A stretch of 24,045 nucleotides of DNA from Burkholderiaceae bacterium (GCA_947373615.1 CANBYN010000003.1:1-24045); one strand, 5' to 3'. Shown: positions 1-7,394, numbered from the stretch's first letter. Program-made: numbers and translations. Notes: a model not told the origin generated them from the letters alone.

Positions 1-65
1 CCACCTGCTCCAACAATCACCGCATCAAAACGGCGGCGTGGCAATGATTTTTTAATTGCAGTCAT
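1..65 (-). CDS. sdhA: Succinate dehydrogenase flavoprotein subunit, N-terminal fragment
   Basis: Only the first 21 codons lie in the window; the gene continues past the left edge. The start is the ATG read from base 65 down. The fragment begins MTAIKKSLPRRRFDAVIVGA and then reads GG, the opening of the dinucleotide-binding fold that holds FAD in SdhA. In the family this subunit oxidises succinate to fumarate on the inner face of the membrane and passes electrons to SdhB. It starts 4 bases after the sdhD stop, so it is the third gene of an sdhCDA(B) operon. The identity rests on this short N-terminus plus operon context. Confidence 0.85.
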   Translation of the reverse strand, partial: MTAIKKSLPRRRFDAVIVGAG

Positions 66-69
66 CGAA

Positions 70-435
70 TTACACTTTCCACAAAATTTGAATGGCGTAG
101 GCCGCACAGGCTACGAGATACAGAACAGACAACACTTGTAGTGTTAAACGAACACTGACGGGCTTGATGTAATCCATCCATATATCACGAATTCCAATCC
201 AGGCATGGTAGAACAAGCTTATGAAAGCCAACAACGTCAAGAGCTTCATGAATTGATTGCTAAAAAGGCTAGACCAACCTTCATAAGTAGCGCTGCCAGT
301 AATGCAATAGTCCACTAACAAAACAATTGTAAAAACTACCATCACAATCGCAGTAACGCGTTGAATGATCCATTCTTTGAGGCCGTAATGAGCGCCCACA
401 ACTAAGCGCTTAGGTCCGATTTGATAAATAGGCAT
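70..435 (-). CDS. sdhD: Succinate dehydrogenase, membrane anchor subunit
   Basis: 121 residues with three hydrophobic segments (about 25-42, 62-82 and 95-117), as expected for the small anchor of complex II. His77 lies in the motif FYHAWIGIRDIW, which aligns with the haem b ligand region of E. coli SdhD (His71). Asp88-Tyr89 of MDYIKP match the DYVKP quinone-site motif. Together with SdhC it holds the SdhAB catalytic part on the inner membrane and forms the ubiquinone site. The ATG at 435 is preceded by a good ribosome site, AAGGAAAT. It lies 25 bases after sdhC and 4 bases before sdhA, so the three are surely cotranscribed. Confidence 0.95.
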   Translation of the reverse strand: MPIYQIGPKRLVVGAHYGLKEWIIQRVTAIVMVVFTIVLLVDYCITGSATYEGWSSLFSNQFMKLLTLLAFISLFYHAWIGIRDIWMDYIKPVSVRLTLQVLSVLYLVACAAYAIQILWKV

Positions 436-460
436 GTAATTTCCTTAGATGTATTTACGC

Positions 461-880
461 TTAGTACAAGCCGAATAATTTGAGCCCAACTACTGCGGTC
501 AAAGCCAAGCCAAGACAGAAAACAACAATGGCTGAACGATTAGCCTCAGACTTCTCTACGCCGATTTCTAAGTCGAGTAATAGGTAGCGGATACCAGCAC
601 AGAAGTGGTGCAAGAAACACCAGATCAAACCGAGGCAAATAATTTTTATAAAGACATTACCAGTGATCGCCTGGAACGTTTGATAACTCACCTCAGAGGC
701 AAGGCTCTGGTCAAGAAGGTACAAGATAAAAGGCAACAAAAGGAACAGTACTGCCCCGCTAATTCGATGAAGGATAGAAACCTTACCAGCCCAAGGGAGG
801 CGATACTTAACCAATTGCGCTAGACCAATATTTCGATAAACCGGTCTATCTTTTTTTACATTTTGCTGTGAATCAACCAT
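461..880 (-). CDS. sdhC: Succinate dehydrogenase, cytochrome b556 subunit
   Basis: Read from the ATG at 880 this gives 139 residues with three membrane segments (about 41-58, 75-92 and 112-137). SILHR at 35-39 carries the Ser and Arg that line the ubiquinone site in E. coli SdhC. His92 in LHHFCAGIRYLLLD aligns with the haem ligand His84 of E. coli; the usual second His of GIRH is Tyr here. A TTG six bases further upstream would add two residues, but it directly abuts the purine-rich AGAGA, whereas the ATG sits 7-8 bases from it, so I prefer the ATG. First gene of the complex II operon, 144 bases downstream of gntR on the same strand. Confidence 0.95.
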   Translation of the reverse strand: MVDSQQNVKKDRPVYRNIGLAQLVKYRLPWAGKVSILHRISGAVLFLLLPFILYLLDQSLASEVSYQTFQAITGNVFIKIICLGLIWCFLHHFCAGIRYLLLDLEIGVEKSEANRSAIVVFCLGLALTAVVGLKLFGLY

Positions 881-966
881 GGGCAATCTCTATCGTTAGT
901 TGGAGGTTCGGTATGACTTTGTTGTGTCGCAACATATTCTATTGGAAACCTTGGGGGTGGTGGGGA

Positions 967-986
967 TTTATTAGGGTTTATTAGGG
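967..986. repeat. Two perfect 10-bp direct repeats upstream of sdhC
   Basis: The unit TTTATTAGGG occurs twice end to end (967-976 and 977-986), about 87-106 bases upstream of the sdhC start, in the 144-base gap between gntR and sdhC. The spacing equals one DNA helical turn, so the copies would face the same side of the helix. It may be a tandem regulator site or simply chance in an AT-rich leader. No convincing -35/-10 pair was seen in this gap. Confidence 0.5.
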
Positions 987-1024
987 TTAAATACTGGTTT
1001 TTACTGATCTATCTCAAAAATTAC

Positions 1025-1768
1025 TTAGTTCAATTTGTTCTCGTAATGCTGTTCTGAAGTGTCATACCGGGCGTGCCGAATTTCTACTGGTTTATTCCCG
1101 TAGGTGAATGCAACCCTTTCGACTGAAAGCAAGGGTGCCCCGACTGGAAGTCGCAAGTGATTAGCCAAGATTTCATCTGCCTTGACAGATTTAATCTTCT
1201 CTTCTGCGCGTACCATATGGGTTGCATACTGACCCTCATAAAAGGCATACATTGGTCCACGCCACGCATTGAGAGTCTCAAGATCTAAACCCTTAAAACG
1301 AGCTTCAGATAGCCAAATCTCTTCAAAAACGATCGGTTTACCGGAAAAACTTTGTACCCGATCGATATGAATAATGGGATCGCCTGCCTTCAATTTAAGC
1401 AAATTGGCTACATAAGAGCTGGCTTGTGTATTTTCGCAGGTCAAAAACTGGTTAATCAGATGAAATTTTTCGCCGGAATCAGGAGCCAAACGCAGAAAAC
1501 GATATTGCCAATCTTCTTCCTGATGAGTTGCAACAAAAGTACCCTTCCCTTGACGTCTCACGAGTAAATTTTGGGCAGCCAACTCATCAATTGCCTTCCG
1601 TACAGTGCCTTGACTGACAGCAAAACGTGTTGCCAACTCCATTTCACTAGGGATAACCTGTCCCGGAAGCCACTCTGAGGCCTGAAGACTAGCCAAAATC
1701 ATGGCTTTAATCTGCTCGTAAAGCGGACTAAATGAGGCAATAGGTATATTTACTTCTGACAAATTCAC
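1025..1768 (-). CDS. GntR-family transcriptional regulator, HutC/UTRA type
   Basis: 247 residues. The N-terminal winged helix (about 14-80) has the typical pattern PLYEQIKAMI, then PSEMELATRFAVSQGTVRKA, then the wing RRQGKGTF. The C-terminal half (about 95-240) looks like a UTRA effector domain. In this family a small metabolite bound by UTRA releases the protein from a palindromic operator. The context (sdhCDA downstream, mdh divergent) points to control of TCA-cycle genes; the effector cannot be read from the sequence. The start is not ATG. GTG at 1768 is the longest option, but TTG at 1762 is better spaced from a GGAG, so two residues at the N-terminus are uncertain. An in-frame TGA rules out longer forms. 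Confidence 0.9.
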   Translation of the reverse strand: MNLSEVNIPIASFSPLYEQIKAMILASLQASEWLPGQVIPSEMELATRFAVSQGTVRKAIDELAAQNLLVRRQGKGTFVATHQEEDWQYRFLRLAPDSGEKFHLINQFLTCENTQASSYVANLLKLKAGDPIIHIDRVQSFSGKPIVFEEIWLSEARFKGLDLETLNAWRGPMYAFYEGQYATHMVRAEEKIKSVKADEILANHLRLPVGAPLLSVERVAFTYGNKPVEIRHARYDTSEQHYENKLN

Positions 1769-1809
1769 TCCATGACGGCATCAATTGGATAAAATCTAAA
1801 GCAATTCTA

Positions 1810-1823
1810 GTCTTATATAAGAC
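1810..1823. promoter_or_regulatory. Perfect 14-bp palindrome, candidate GntR operator
   Basis: GTCTTATATAAGAC is a perfect inverted repeat in the 145-base gap between the divergent gntR and mdh genes. It ends 4 bases before the -35 of the predicted mdh promoter. On the other strand it lies immediately upstream of a TAGAAT (1804-1809) that could be the gntR -10. Length, symmetry and place fit an operator for a HutC-type GntR regulator controlling mdh and itself. I found no second copy in the sdhC leader. Confidence 0.6.
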
Positions 1824-1827
1824 GTCA

Positions 1828-1857
1828 TTGACAGTGTAAAGCGAAAGTCCCTACACT
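1828..1857 (+). promoter_or_regulatory. Predicted sigma70 promoter of mdh
   Basis: A perfect -35 box TTGACA (1828-1833) is followed after 18 bases by TACACT (1852-1857), giving a transcription start near 1864 and a leader of about 50 bases before the mdh ATG. The palindrome at 1810-1823 lies just upstream of the -35. This is a by-eye prediction. Confidence 0.6.
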
Positions 1858-1913
1858 TGAATGGATAATAGAAAAGTTTTCGTTTAATTAACCTTCCTCT
1901 GGAGTTATAAGCA

Positions 1914-2903
1914 ATGGCAAAAGCCCCAATGCGTATCGCCGTAACCGGTGCAGCCGGTCAAATCGGATATTCCCTTTTATTCCGTATCGCCAATGGCGAC
2001 CTTTTGGGCAAAGATCAGCCCGTAATTCTTCAATTGCTTGAGATTCCAGATGAAAAAGCTCAAAAGGCCTTATCTGGTGTGATGATGGAATTAGAAGACT
2101 GCGCATTCCCACTCCTAGCTGGCATGACAGCCCACTCCGATCCACTAACTGCATTTAAAGATATCGACGTTGCATTATTGGTTGGCGCCCGCCCACGCGG
2201 ACCTGGAATGGAACGTAAAGATTTACTCTCTGCTAACGCACAAATTTTCACAGCTCAAGGCAAAGCATTGAATGCCGTTGCTAAAAAGACTGTCAAAGTA
2301 TTGGTTGTTGGCAATCCAGCCAATACGAATGCTTATATCGCAATGAAATCTGCTCCAGATATTCCTGCGAAAAACTTCACAGCAATGTTGCGCCTAGATC
2401 ACAACCGCGCCCTGTCACAGTTGGCAAACAAGCTGAACAAGCCAGTTGCCGATATTGAGAAATTAGTTGTTTGGGGTAACCACAGTCCAACAATGTACCC
2501 GGACTATCGTTTTGCAACGATTGATGGCAAATCCGTTAAAGACAGCATTAATGACTCAACTTGGAATAAAGATGTGTTTATCCCTACCGTTGGTAAGCGT
2601 GGCGCAGCGATTATCGACGCTCGCGGTCTTTCTTCTGCAGCTTCTGCTGCCAATGCGGCAATTGATCACATTCATGATTGGGTTCTTGGAACCAACGGCA
2701 AATGGGTCACCATGGGTATTCCTTCCAAAGGCGAATACGACATCCCAGCTGAAGTAATTTATGGCTTCCCAGTGGTATGCGATAACGGCGAATACAAGAT
2801 GATCGAAGGTTTAGAGATCGACGAGTTCTCGCGTGAGCGCATGACCCATACATTGAATGAGTTGCTTGAAGAGCAAGCTGGCGTTAAGCATTTACTCTCC
2901 TAA
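1914..2903 (+). CDS. mdh: Malate dehydrogenase (NAD-dependent)
   Basis: 329 residues, the usual length of the proteobacterial malate dehydrogenase class typical of Burkholderiales. It interconverts malate and oxaloacetate with NAD in the cytoplasm, as a TCA-cycle step. The Rossmann glycine motif is TGAAGQIG (G12, G15, G18). The mobile loop ARPRGPGMERKD (92-103) supplies the substrate arginines. The catalytic pair is Asp162 (LRLDHNRA) and His190 (WGNHSPTMYPD). The start ATG follows a GGAG site with normal spacing. It is divergent from the gntR-sdh block and followed 13 bases later by a small secreted-protein gene, with a terminator after both. Confidence 0.97.
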   Translation: MAKAPMRIAVTGAAGQIGYSLLFRIANGDLLGKDQPVILQLLEIPDEKAQKALSGVMMELEDCAFPLLAGMTAHSDPLTAFKDIDVALLVGARPRGPGMERKDLLSANAQIFTAQGKALNAVAKKTVKVLVVGNPANTNAYIAMKSAPDIPAKNFTAMLRLDHNRALSQLANKLNKPVADIEKLVVWGNHSPTMYPDYRFATIDGKSVKDSINDSTWNKDVFIPTVGKRGAAIIDARGLSSAASAANAAIDHIHDWVLGTNGKWVTMGIPSKGEYDIPAEVIYGFPVVCDNGEYKMIEGLEIDEFSRERMTHTLNELLEEQAGVKHLLS

Positions 2904-2916
2904 GGAAAATTTCCAC

Positions 2917-3291
2917 ATGAAGAACAACCTTCTCACTATTAGCCTAGTCCTTGCCAGTCTTTTTGGCGCCGCAAATGTCAGCGCTAATGAAGAAGCATTC
3001 ACTTGGACTTGCCAAGAGAACAAGCAATTCAAAACCTCTGGAACTACCGAGAAAATTCGTTTGACTTGGGAAGCTAAATCCTATGATTTGGATCGCCAAA
3101 CTTCATTGCCTGGCAGTTTGCGTTACAAAAACACCAACTCCGGTTTCGACCTTGTGGTGTTAGGCAATAAAGCAATGTTGTTTAACATCAAGGCAGGAAC
3201 TAGACTTGCTGATTTTTGCCAAACGGCGGAAATGAAAGCGGGCAAGTTGCCGCATTTATTTGCTGGAGCAGAGCCATTTGTGCAGAATTAA
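2917..3291 (+). CDS. Small secreted protein, MliC-like (putative lysozyme-inhibitor fold)
   Basis: 124 residues from the ATG at 2917, which follows AAGGAAAA; a longer in-frame reading from 2857 would overlap mdh and lacks such a site. Residues 1-23 form a signal peptide (MKNNLL, hydrophobic core, cut after NVSA). The mature part has two cysteines, in FTWTCQEN and ADFCQTAE, able to form one disulfide. Between them lie LTWEAKSYDLDR, PGSLRYKN and LGNKAMLF, matching in order the pattern of MliC-family lysozyme inhibitors (C, y.L, sGarY, G..a.L, C). There is no lipobox cysteine, so a soluble periplasmic protein is likely. The family call is by eye and moderate; the function could differ. It is probably cotranscribed with mdh, 13 bases upstream. 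Confidence 0.6.
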   Translation: MKNNLLTISLVLASLFGAANVSANEEAFTWTCQENKQFKTSGTTEKIRLTWEAKSYDLDRQTSLPGSLRYKNTNSGFDLVVLGNKAMLFNIKAGTRLADFCQTAEMKAGKLPHLFAGAEPFVQN

Positions 3292-3312
3292 TTTTCTTTC
3301 AAAGTATTAAAT

Positions 3313-3341
3313 AAAAAAGCCGAGAAATTCTCGGCTTTTTT
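3313..3341. terminator. Bidirectional intrinsic terminator
   Basis: The inverted repeat GCCGAGAA / TTCTCGGC (3319-3335, one central base) is flanked by six A on the left and six T on the right. It therefore makes a stem followed by a U-run on either strand. It serves the mdh transcript (plus) and the convergent yaaA-DUF2863 transcript (minus). Confidence 0.9.
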
Positions 3342-3376
3342 ATTGCTGTATATAACTATTTATATCCATTTTTTGA

Positions 3377-4588
3377 CTAATGAAAAAGTGGCTGTTGTGT
3401 AGGAGCATCCTCTGGCATTTCTGCATGCACCGCCTCTCCAGAGCGATCTGGAAATAATGGCGCTCCGCAGTCATCACACAACTCCGGATCAAAGAGCATG
3501 GCATGTCGGAATACATCATCAACGCCAGCATCATGCAAAGCATCACAAATCTTCTTGATCGGACTCTCGTCATCAGCAAGATCATTCAAAGCATCACTTG
3601 CGACACTCTCTCGGTCGTATAAAGGCCAAATTACGCCATACATCACTTCTGAAGAGCCTTTAGCGCTAAAAGAAATACGGTACTCATCCGCCTGATCTTC
3701 TCCAAAAGCACCAACTACGCAAGACAATCCCGTCGGTAAAATGCCTAAGGTGCTTTCCAAGAAATTCACTGCTGCTCGGATACTTAATGGGCGAACATGT
3801 TTGTCAGCTAAACGGCAGTTTGTGAAATAAGCCTCAGGTAATAAAAGCTCAAACTCACAACCAGGTAACAATGAAGCCATTGGCTCTTGCATTGCATTTT
3901 GCCAACCAATTAGGCTTACCCCCCTCTCTTGTCGCGCAGGCGGTTCAGCTTGCCAACGGAAGATTGGCGAACCAGTTGGAGCGCTCAGAGCTGCGATGAT
4001 AAAACGTGGATCTGCCAGCACAGCAATTGTTTCTGACATATCACGCAACTCCAACTTCACGTCCTTACCTGAGATTGCGGCAGTTGCCAACGATTCAGTC
4101 AGAACGCGAGTTTGACAATGCGAATGCGGCATCTGATCAATACTATAGAGCCAAGGAACAATCGCTAAGCGAGTTTCTGTTGAAGCAATAGCGCTATGTA
4201 ATGCCTGAGCAGTAGCCTCAATAATGCCAGTAGATAATGGGCCAGATGGAATTTGGTAACGCGTGTGAGCAACAATGGGCATGGCCAATAACAATACATC
4301 CCAATCCTGACCATCATGCTGCATCTTCATTGATTCAGCAAGAGTTTCAGCGGTATCGGCAAGCACTTCAAAAGCAACCGTATTAATCCGAAACGTTTGA
4401 TCCAAAGCTGCATCAATCACGTTTTGATTTTGGCTCCTTAGCAACCGCATTAAGCGAACGGTTAATCGGTCCTCCCAAAAGCGATCCTCAATTTGACTGC
4501 CAGATGCAGCCAATGAAATTGAATCGGCAACCAACCGCTCAACCTCAGGTGAATTGCGCTGCGAAGACTTCGTGCGATGTACGGCCAT
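3377..4588 (-). CDS. DUF2863 family protein of unknown function
   Basis: 403 residues, with no signal peptide or membrane segment, so a cytoplasmic protein. It matches what I remember of DUF2863, a family found mainly in Burkholderiales with no assigned function. The N-terminal part is helical and basic, the middle is mixed alpha/beta, and near the C-terminus there is an ELCDDCGAPLFPDRSG segment with a CxxC pair that could bind a metal or be redox active, followed by an acidic polar tail. The ATG overlaps the yaaA stop by one base (TAATG), which implies translational coupling to the oxidative-stress protein YaaA. No catalytic motif is recognisable to me. Confidence 0.8.
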   Translation of the reverse strand: MAVHRTKSSQRNSPEVERLVADSISLAASGSQIEDRFWEDRLTVRLMRLLRSQNQNVIDAALDQTFRINTVAFEVLADTAETLAESMKMQHDGQDWDVLLLAMPIVAHTRYQIPSGPLSTGIIEATAQALHSAIASTETRLAIVPWLYSIDQMPHSHCQTRVLTESLATAAISGKDVKLELRDMSETIAVLADPRFIIAALSAPTGSPIFRWQAEPPARQERGVSLIGWQNAMQEPMASLLPGCEFELLLPEAYFTNCRLADKHVRPLSIRAAVNFLESTLGILPTGLSCVVGAFGEDQADEYRISFSAKGSSEVMYGVIWPLYDRESVASDALNDLADDESPIKKICDALHDAGVDDVFRHAMLFDPELCDDCGAPLFPDRSGEAVHAEMPEDAPTQQPLFH

Positions 4589-5364
4589 TATTTTCTTTCT
4601 GCTCTTCTAAATACGGGTTTATCCAACTTAGATTCAGCAGCATAGTACTTATAGCCATCTAAATTAAAACCTTTTAAATCTGCAGTATCAGTAATGCGAT
4701 TCTCGACAACATAACGAGCCATCAAACCACGGGCACGTTTAGCGTAAAAAGAAATGATCTTGTATTTTCCATCCTTGGCATCATGAAACACTGGCGAGAC
4801 CACGGAACAGCCCAAGTCCTTTGGTTGCAGCACTTTAAAATATTCTTCTGAAGCAAGATTGAGTAATACTGGCTTTTTTTGCTTTTCTAAAATTTTTTTT
4901 AATGAATCTGTCACCTTACTGCCCCAAAAAGCATACAAGTCTTTACCTCTAGTATTTTTAAATGAAGTACCCATTTCTAGGCGGTAAGCCTGCATTAGGT
5001 CTAAGGGCCTGAGAACACCATAGAGCCCAGACAATATCCTGATGTGATTTTGCGCAAAATCTAACGCTTTAGCGTTAAGGGTTTTCACGTCAAATCCATC
5101 ATAAACATCACCGTCAAATGCATAAATTGCTGGCTTACTATTTTCCTTGGTAAATTTCTTGGACCAATCTCGATAACGACCCACATTCAAGGCCGCCAAT
5201 TGGTCAGATAAACCCATTAACTTAGCCACGTCTTGTGGGGCCAACTTTTTAAGGTCGGTAATAAGCTTTGCTGATTCAGGAACAAATTCTGGCATGGTGA
5301 ACTCCTTAACCTTAACAGAGGTCTTGTAATCTAAAGATTTAGCGGGAGAAAGTACGATCAGCAT
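4588..5364 (-). CDS. yaaA: Peroxide stress protein YaaA (UPF0246/DUF328)
   Basis: 258 residues, the same length as E. coli YaaA. It starts MLIVLSPAKSLDY, the family signature, and keeps the FDGDVYDGFD, GLYGVLRPLDLMQAYRLEMG and FYAKRARGLMARY blocks. In E. coli YaaA binds DNA, is induced by peroxide and lowers free iron and oxidative damage. The ATG at 5364 has no clear Shine-Dalgarno sequence in front, but the conserved N-terminus fixes the start. It is followed by the DUF2863 gene with a one-base overlap and is divergent from the aminotransferase gene, with 92 bases between. Confidence 0.95.
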   Translation of the reverse strand: MLIVLSPAKSLDYKTSVKVKEFTMPEFVPESAKLITDLKKLAPQDVAKLMGLSDQLAALNVGRYRDWSKKFTKENSKPAIYAFDGDVYDGFDVKTLNAKALDFAQNHIRILSGLYGVLRPLDLMQAYRLEMGTSFKNTRGKDLYAFWGSKVTDSLKKILEKQKKPVLLNLASEEYFKVLQPKDLGCSVVSPVFHDAKDGKYKIISFYAKRARGLMARYVVENRITDTADLKGFNLDGYKYYAAESKLDKPVFRRAERK

Positions 5365-5394
5365 GGCACAATTTGTATATGTATTTTTATCATT

Positions 5395-5408
5395 CTAGTG
5401 ACTACTAG
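5395..5408. promoter_or_regulatory. Inverted repeat in the divergent yaaA/aminotransferase gap
   Basis: CTAGT-GACT-ACTAG is a 14-base inverted repeat with a 4-base centre, in the 92-base gap between two divergent genes. It could be an operator, but no dedicated regulator gene is adjacent, and a five-base arm can arise by chance. Confidence 0.3.
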
Positions 5409-5456
5409 GTTAACTTGCTTTAAAAGCCCTACTTCTAACGACCATCCGCCCTCTTC

Positions 5457-6653
5457 ATGAGTTCAACACAGACCCCATCCTTTCCCAGTCGCCTTCCTAT
5501 GGTAGGCACCACGGTGTTCACGGTAATGTCTGCTCTCGCTACCGATCATCAAGCAATAAATCTGGGGCAAGGCTTTCCTGACTTCCCATGCGACAGAAAT
5601 TTAATCGCCAAGGTCAATGAGGCCATGTTGACCGATCGAAATCAATACCCTCCAATGATTGGGATTGCAGAGCTGCGCAACGGTATTGCGCAGAAGATTC
5701 AGAATTTATATGGGCATACCTACAATCCTGAAACTGAAATCACAATTACTGCTGGCGGCACTCAAGGCATTCTGACATCCATTCTGTCTTGCGTTAGTCC
5801 TGGTGATGAAGTCGTGATTATTGAACCTGCCTACGATAGTTATAGACCATCAATTGATTTGGCTGGTGGAAAAACTATCTCAGTTGCATTGGAAGTGATG
5901 CGAGATACTTCTGGCCAGGTATCCTCTTATGCAATTCCGTGGGATGCACTAGCAAAAGCGATTAATGCGAAAACGCGACTTATCATCATCAATACTCCGC
6001 ACAATCCAACCGGTATGGTTTGGGAAAGAGCCGACCTAAATCGCTTAGCTGATCTCGTGAGAAACACTTCAACCTTAATTTTGAGTGATGAAGTCTATGA
6101 ACATATGGTCTTTGATGGCGCTAAACACTATAGCGTGGCCTCCCATCCAGAACTGGCCACAAGAAGTTTTCTCATTTCTAGCTTTGGTAAAACCTATCAT
6201 GTCACCGGCTGGAAGGTGGGATATGTTGCAGCCCCAACTTCGTTGACGAAAGAGTTTCGTAAGGTACACCAATTTAATGTCTTCACAGTCAACACCCCGA
6301 TGCAATACGGCTTAGCTGCATATCTCACGGATGCATCGCATTATTTAGATTTACCTGCCTTCTATCAGGCTAAACGGGATTTTTTTAGATCGGGGTTAAA
6401 TAAAACTGGATTTAAATTACTACCAACACCCGGTACCTACTTCCAATGCGTGGATTATTCCGGGCTCAATATCCCACAAACCAAACTCAATGAAGCGGAT
6501 TTTTGCAAATGGCTAACAAGCAACATCGGGGTGGCAGCTATTCCAGTTTCCGCTTTTTATGATCAAGCCACCGAATCAGGCGTGGTTCGCTTTTGTTACG
6601 CAAAACAAGAGCAAACCCTAACGAGCGCTTTACAACGTTTACAAAATTTATAG
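5457..6653 (+). CDS. PLP-dependent class I/II aminotransferase (methionine aminotransferase-like)
   Basis: 398 residues of the fold-type I aminotransferase family. GQGFPDFP (37-44) is the substrate-side loop. NQYPPMIGIAELR and ITAGGTQGI (97-105) contact the cofactor phosphate. NTPHNPTG (179-186) gives the Asn, DEVY (211-214) the Asp, and Lys245 in SSFGKTYHVTGWK forms the PLP Schiff base. VVRFCYAK near the C-terminus carries the carboxylate-binding Arg. The sequence resembles E. coli YbdL and glutamine transaminase K/kynurenine aminotransferases, so a methionine or aromatic amino acid donor is likely, but the substrate is not proven. It heads a run with a GST gene 8 bases downstream. Confidence 0.9.
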   Translation: MSSTQTPSFPSRLPMVGTTVFTVMSALATDHQAINLGQGFPDFPCDRNLIAKVNEAMLTDRNQYPPMIGIAELRNGIAQKIQNLYGHTYNPETEITITAGGTQGILTSILSCVSPGDEVVIIEPAYDSYRPSIDLAGGKTISVALEVMRDTSGQVSSYAIPWDALAKAINAKTRLIIINTPHNPTGMVWERADLNRLADLVRNTSTLILSDEVYEHMVFDGAKHYSVASHPELATRSFLISSFGKTYHVTGWKVGYVAAPTSLTKEFRKVHQFNVFTVNTPMQYGLAAYLTDASHYLDLPAFYQAKRDFFRSGLNKTGFKLLPTPGTYFQCVDYSGLNIPQTKLNEADFCKWLTSNIGVAAIPVSAFYDQATESGVVRFCYAKQEQTLTSALQRLQNL

Positions 6654-6661
6654 GAAGCACC

Positions 6662-7393
6662 ATGACAAACCAAAAATCTCAAAGTGTGATTGATGTCTAT
6701 AGTTGGCCAACACCCAATGGTCATAAAGTCCACATCATGCTCGAGGAATGCGGCTATCGCATAAATCGCGACTGGATTGCCCATCCTATCGATATCGGTG
6801 CCGGCGACCAGTTCACTCCCGAGTTCCTCAAGATCAGCCCCAACAATAAGATTCCGGCTATTGTGGATCCCAATGGGCCGGATGGAAAACCTATCAGTAT
6901 TTTTGAATCCGGCGCAATTCTGCTCTATTTAGCCAGCAAAAGTGGCAAGTTTTTACCAAAATCGATTCGTGGTAAATATGAAGTGCTGCAATGGCTCATG
7001 TTCCAAATGGGGGGTTTAGGCCCCATGCTTGGGCAAAACCACCATTTCCGTCTCTATGCTCCAGAGAAAATCGAATACGCAGTCAATCGCTACACCAATG
7101 AAGCAAAGCGTATTTATGGTGTATTAGATAGACAACTGAAAGATAATCCTTATATCGCAGGCAAAATATATTCCATTGCCGATATTGCGATTTACCCATG
7201 GACACGTAATTGGAAAAATCAAGGCATCGAGATTAATGAATATCCATCTTTCAAGCGCTGGTTTGAAATGATTGGCGAGCGCCCCGCAGTCAAACGCGGT
7301 TGCGAAGTTTTAACAGCATTACGTAAGCCCTTGCATGATGACAAGGCTAGAGAGCAGTTATTTGGTTCAACTCAGTATCAAAAAAGGAAATAG
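6662..7393 (+). CDS. Glutathione S-transferase family protein, YfcG/YghU (Nu-class) type
   Basis: 243 residues from the ATG at 6662, preceded by AGGAAG; an in-frame extension from 6593 lies inside the aminotransferase gene and is not used. The N-terminal thioredoxin-like domain has SWPTPNGHK (14-22), where Thr17 and Asn19 match the active-site pair of YfcG, a GSH-dependent disulfide-bond oxidoreductase rather than a classic transferase. ISPNNKIPAIVDPNGPDG and IFESGAILLYLA form the glutathione site (cis-Pro and Glu-Ser). The C-terminal helical domain holds SIADIAIYPW. Cytoplasmic. It is followed by hbd with a one-base gap, so the two are coupled. Confidence 0.9.
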   Translation: MTNQKSQSVIDVYSWPTPNGHKVHIMLEECGYRINRDWIAHPIDIGAGDQFTPEFLKISPNNKIPAIVDPNGPDGKPISIFESGAILLYLASKSGKFLPKSIRGKYEVLQWLMFQMGGLGPMLGQNHHFRLYAPEKIEYAVNRYTNEAKRIYGVLDRQLKDNPYIAGKIYSIADIAIYPWTRNWKNQGIEINEYPSFKRWFEMIGERPAVKRGCEVLTALRKPLHDDKAREQLFGSTQYQKRK

Positions 7394-7394
7394 G

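Noticed and set aside
605..823. Plus-strand ORF of 72 codons antisense to sdhC
   Set aside because: Covered entirely by sdhC, with no plausible product.
2857..2916. N-terminal extension of the MliC-like protein into mdh
   Set aside because: The ATG at 2917 has a good ribosome site and opens a classical signal peptide; the extension would hide that peptide.
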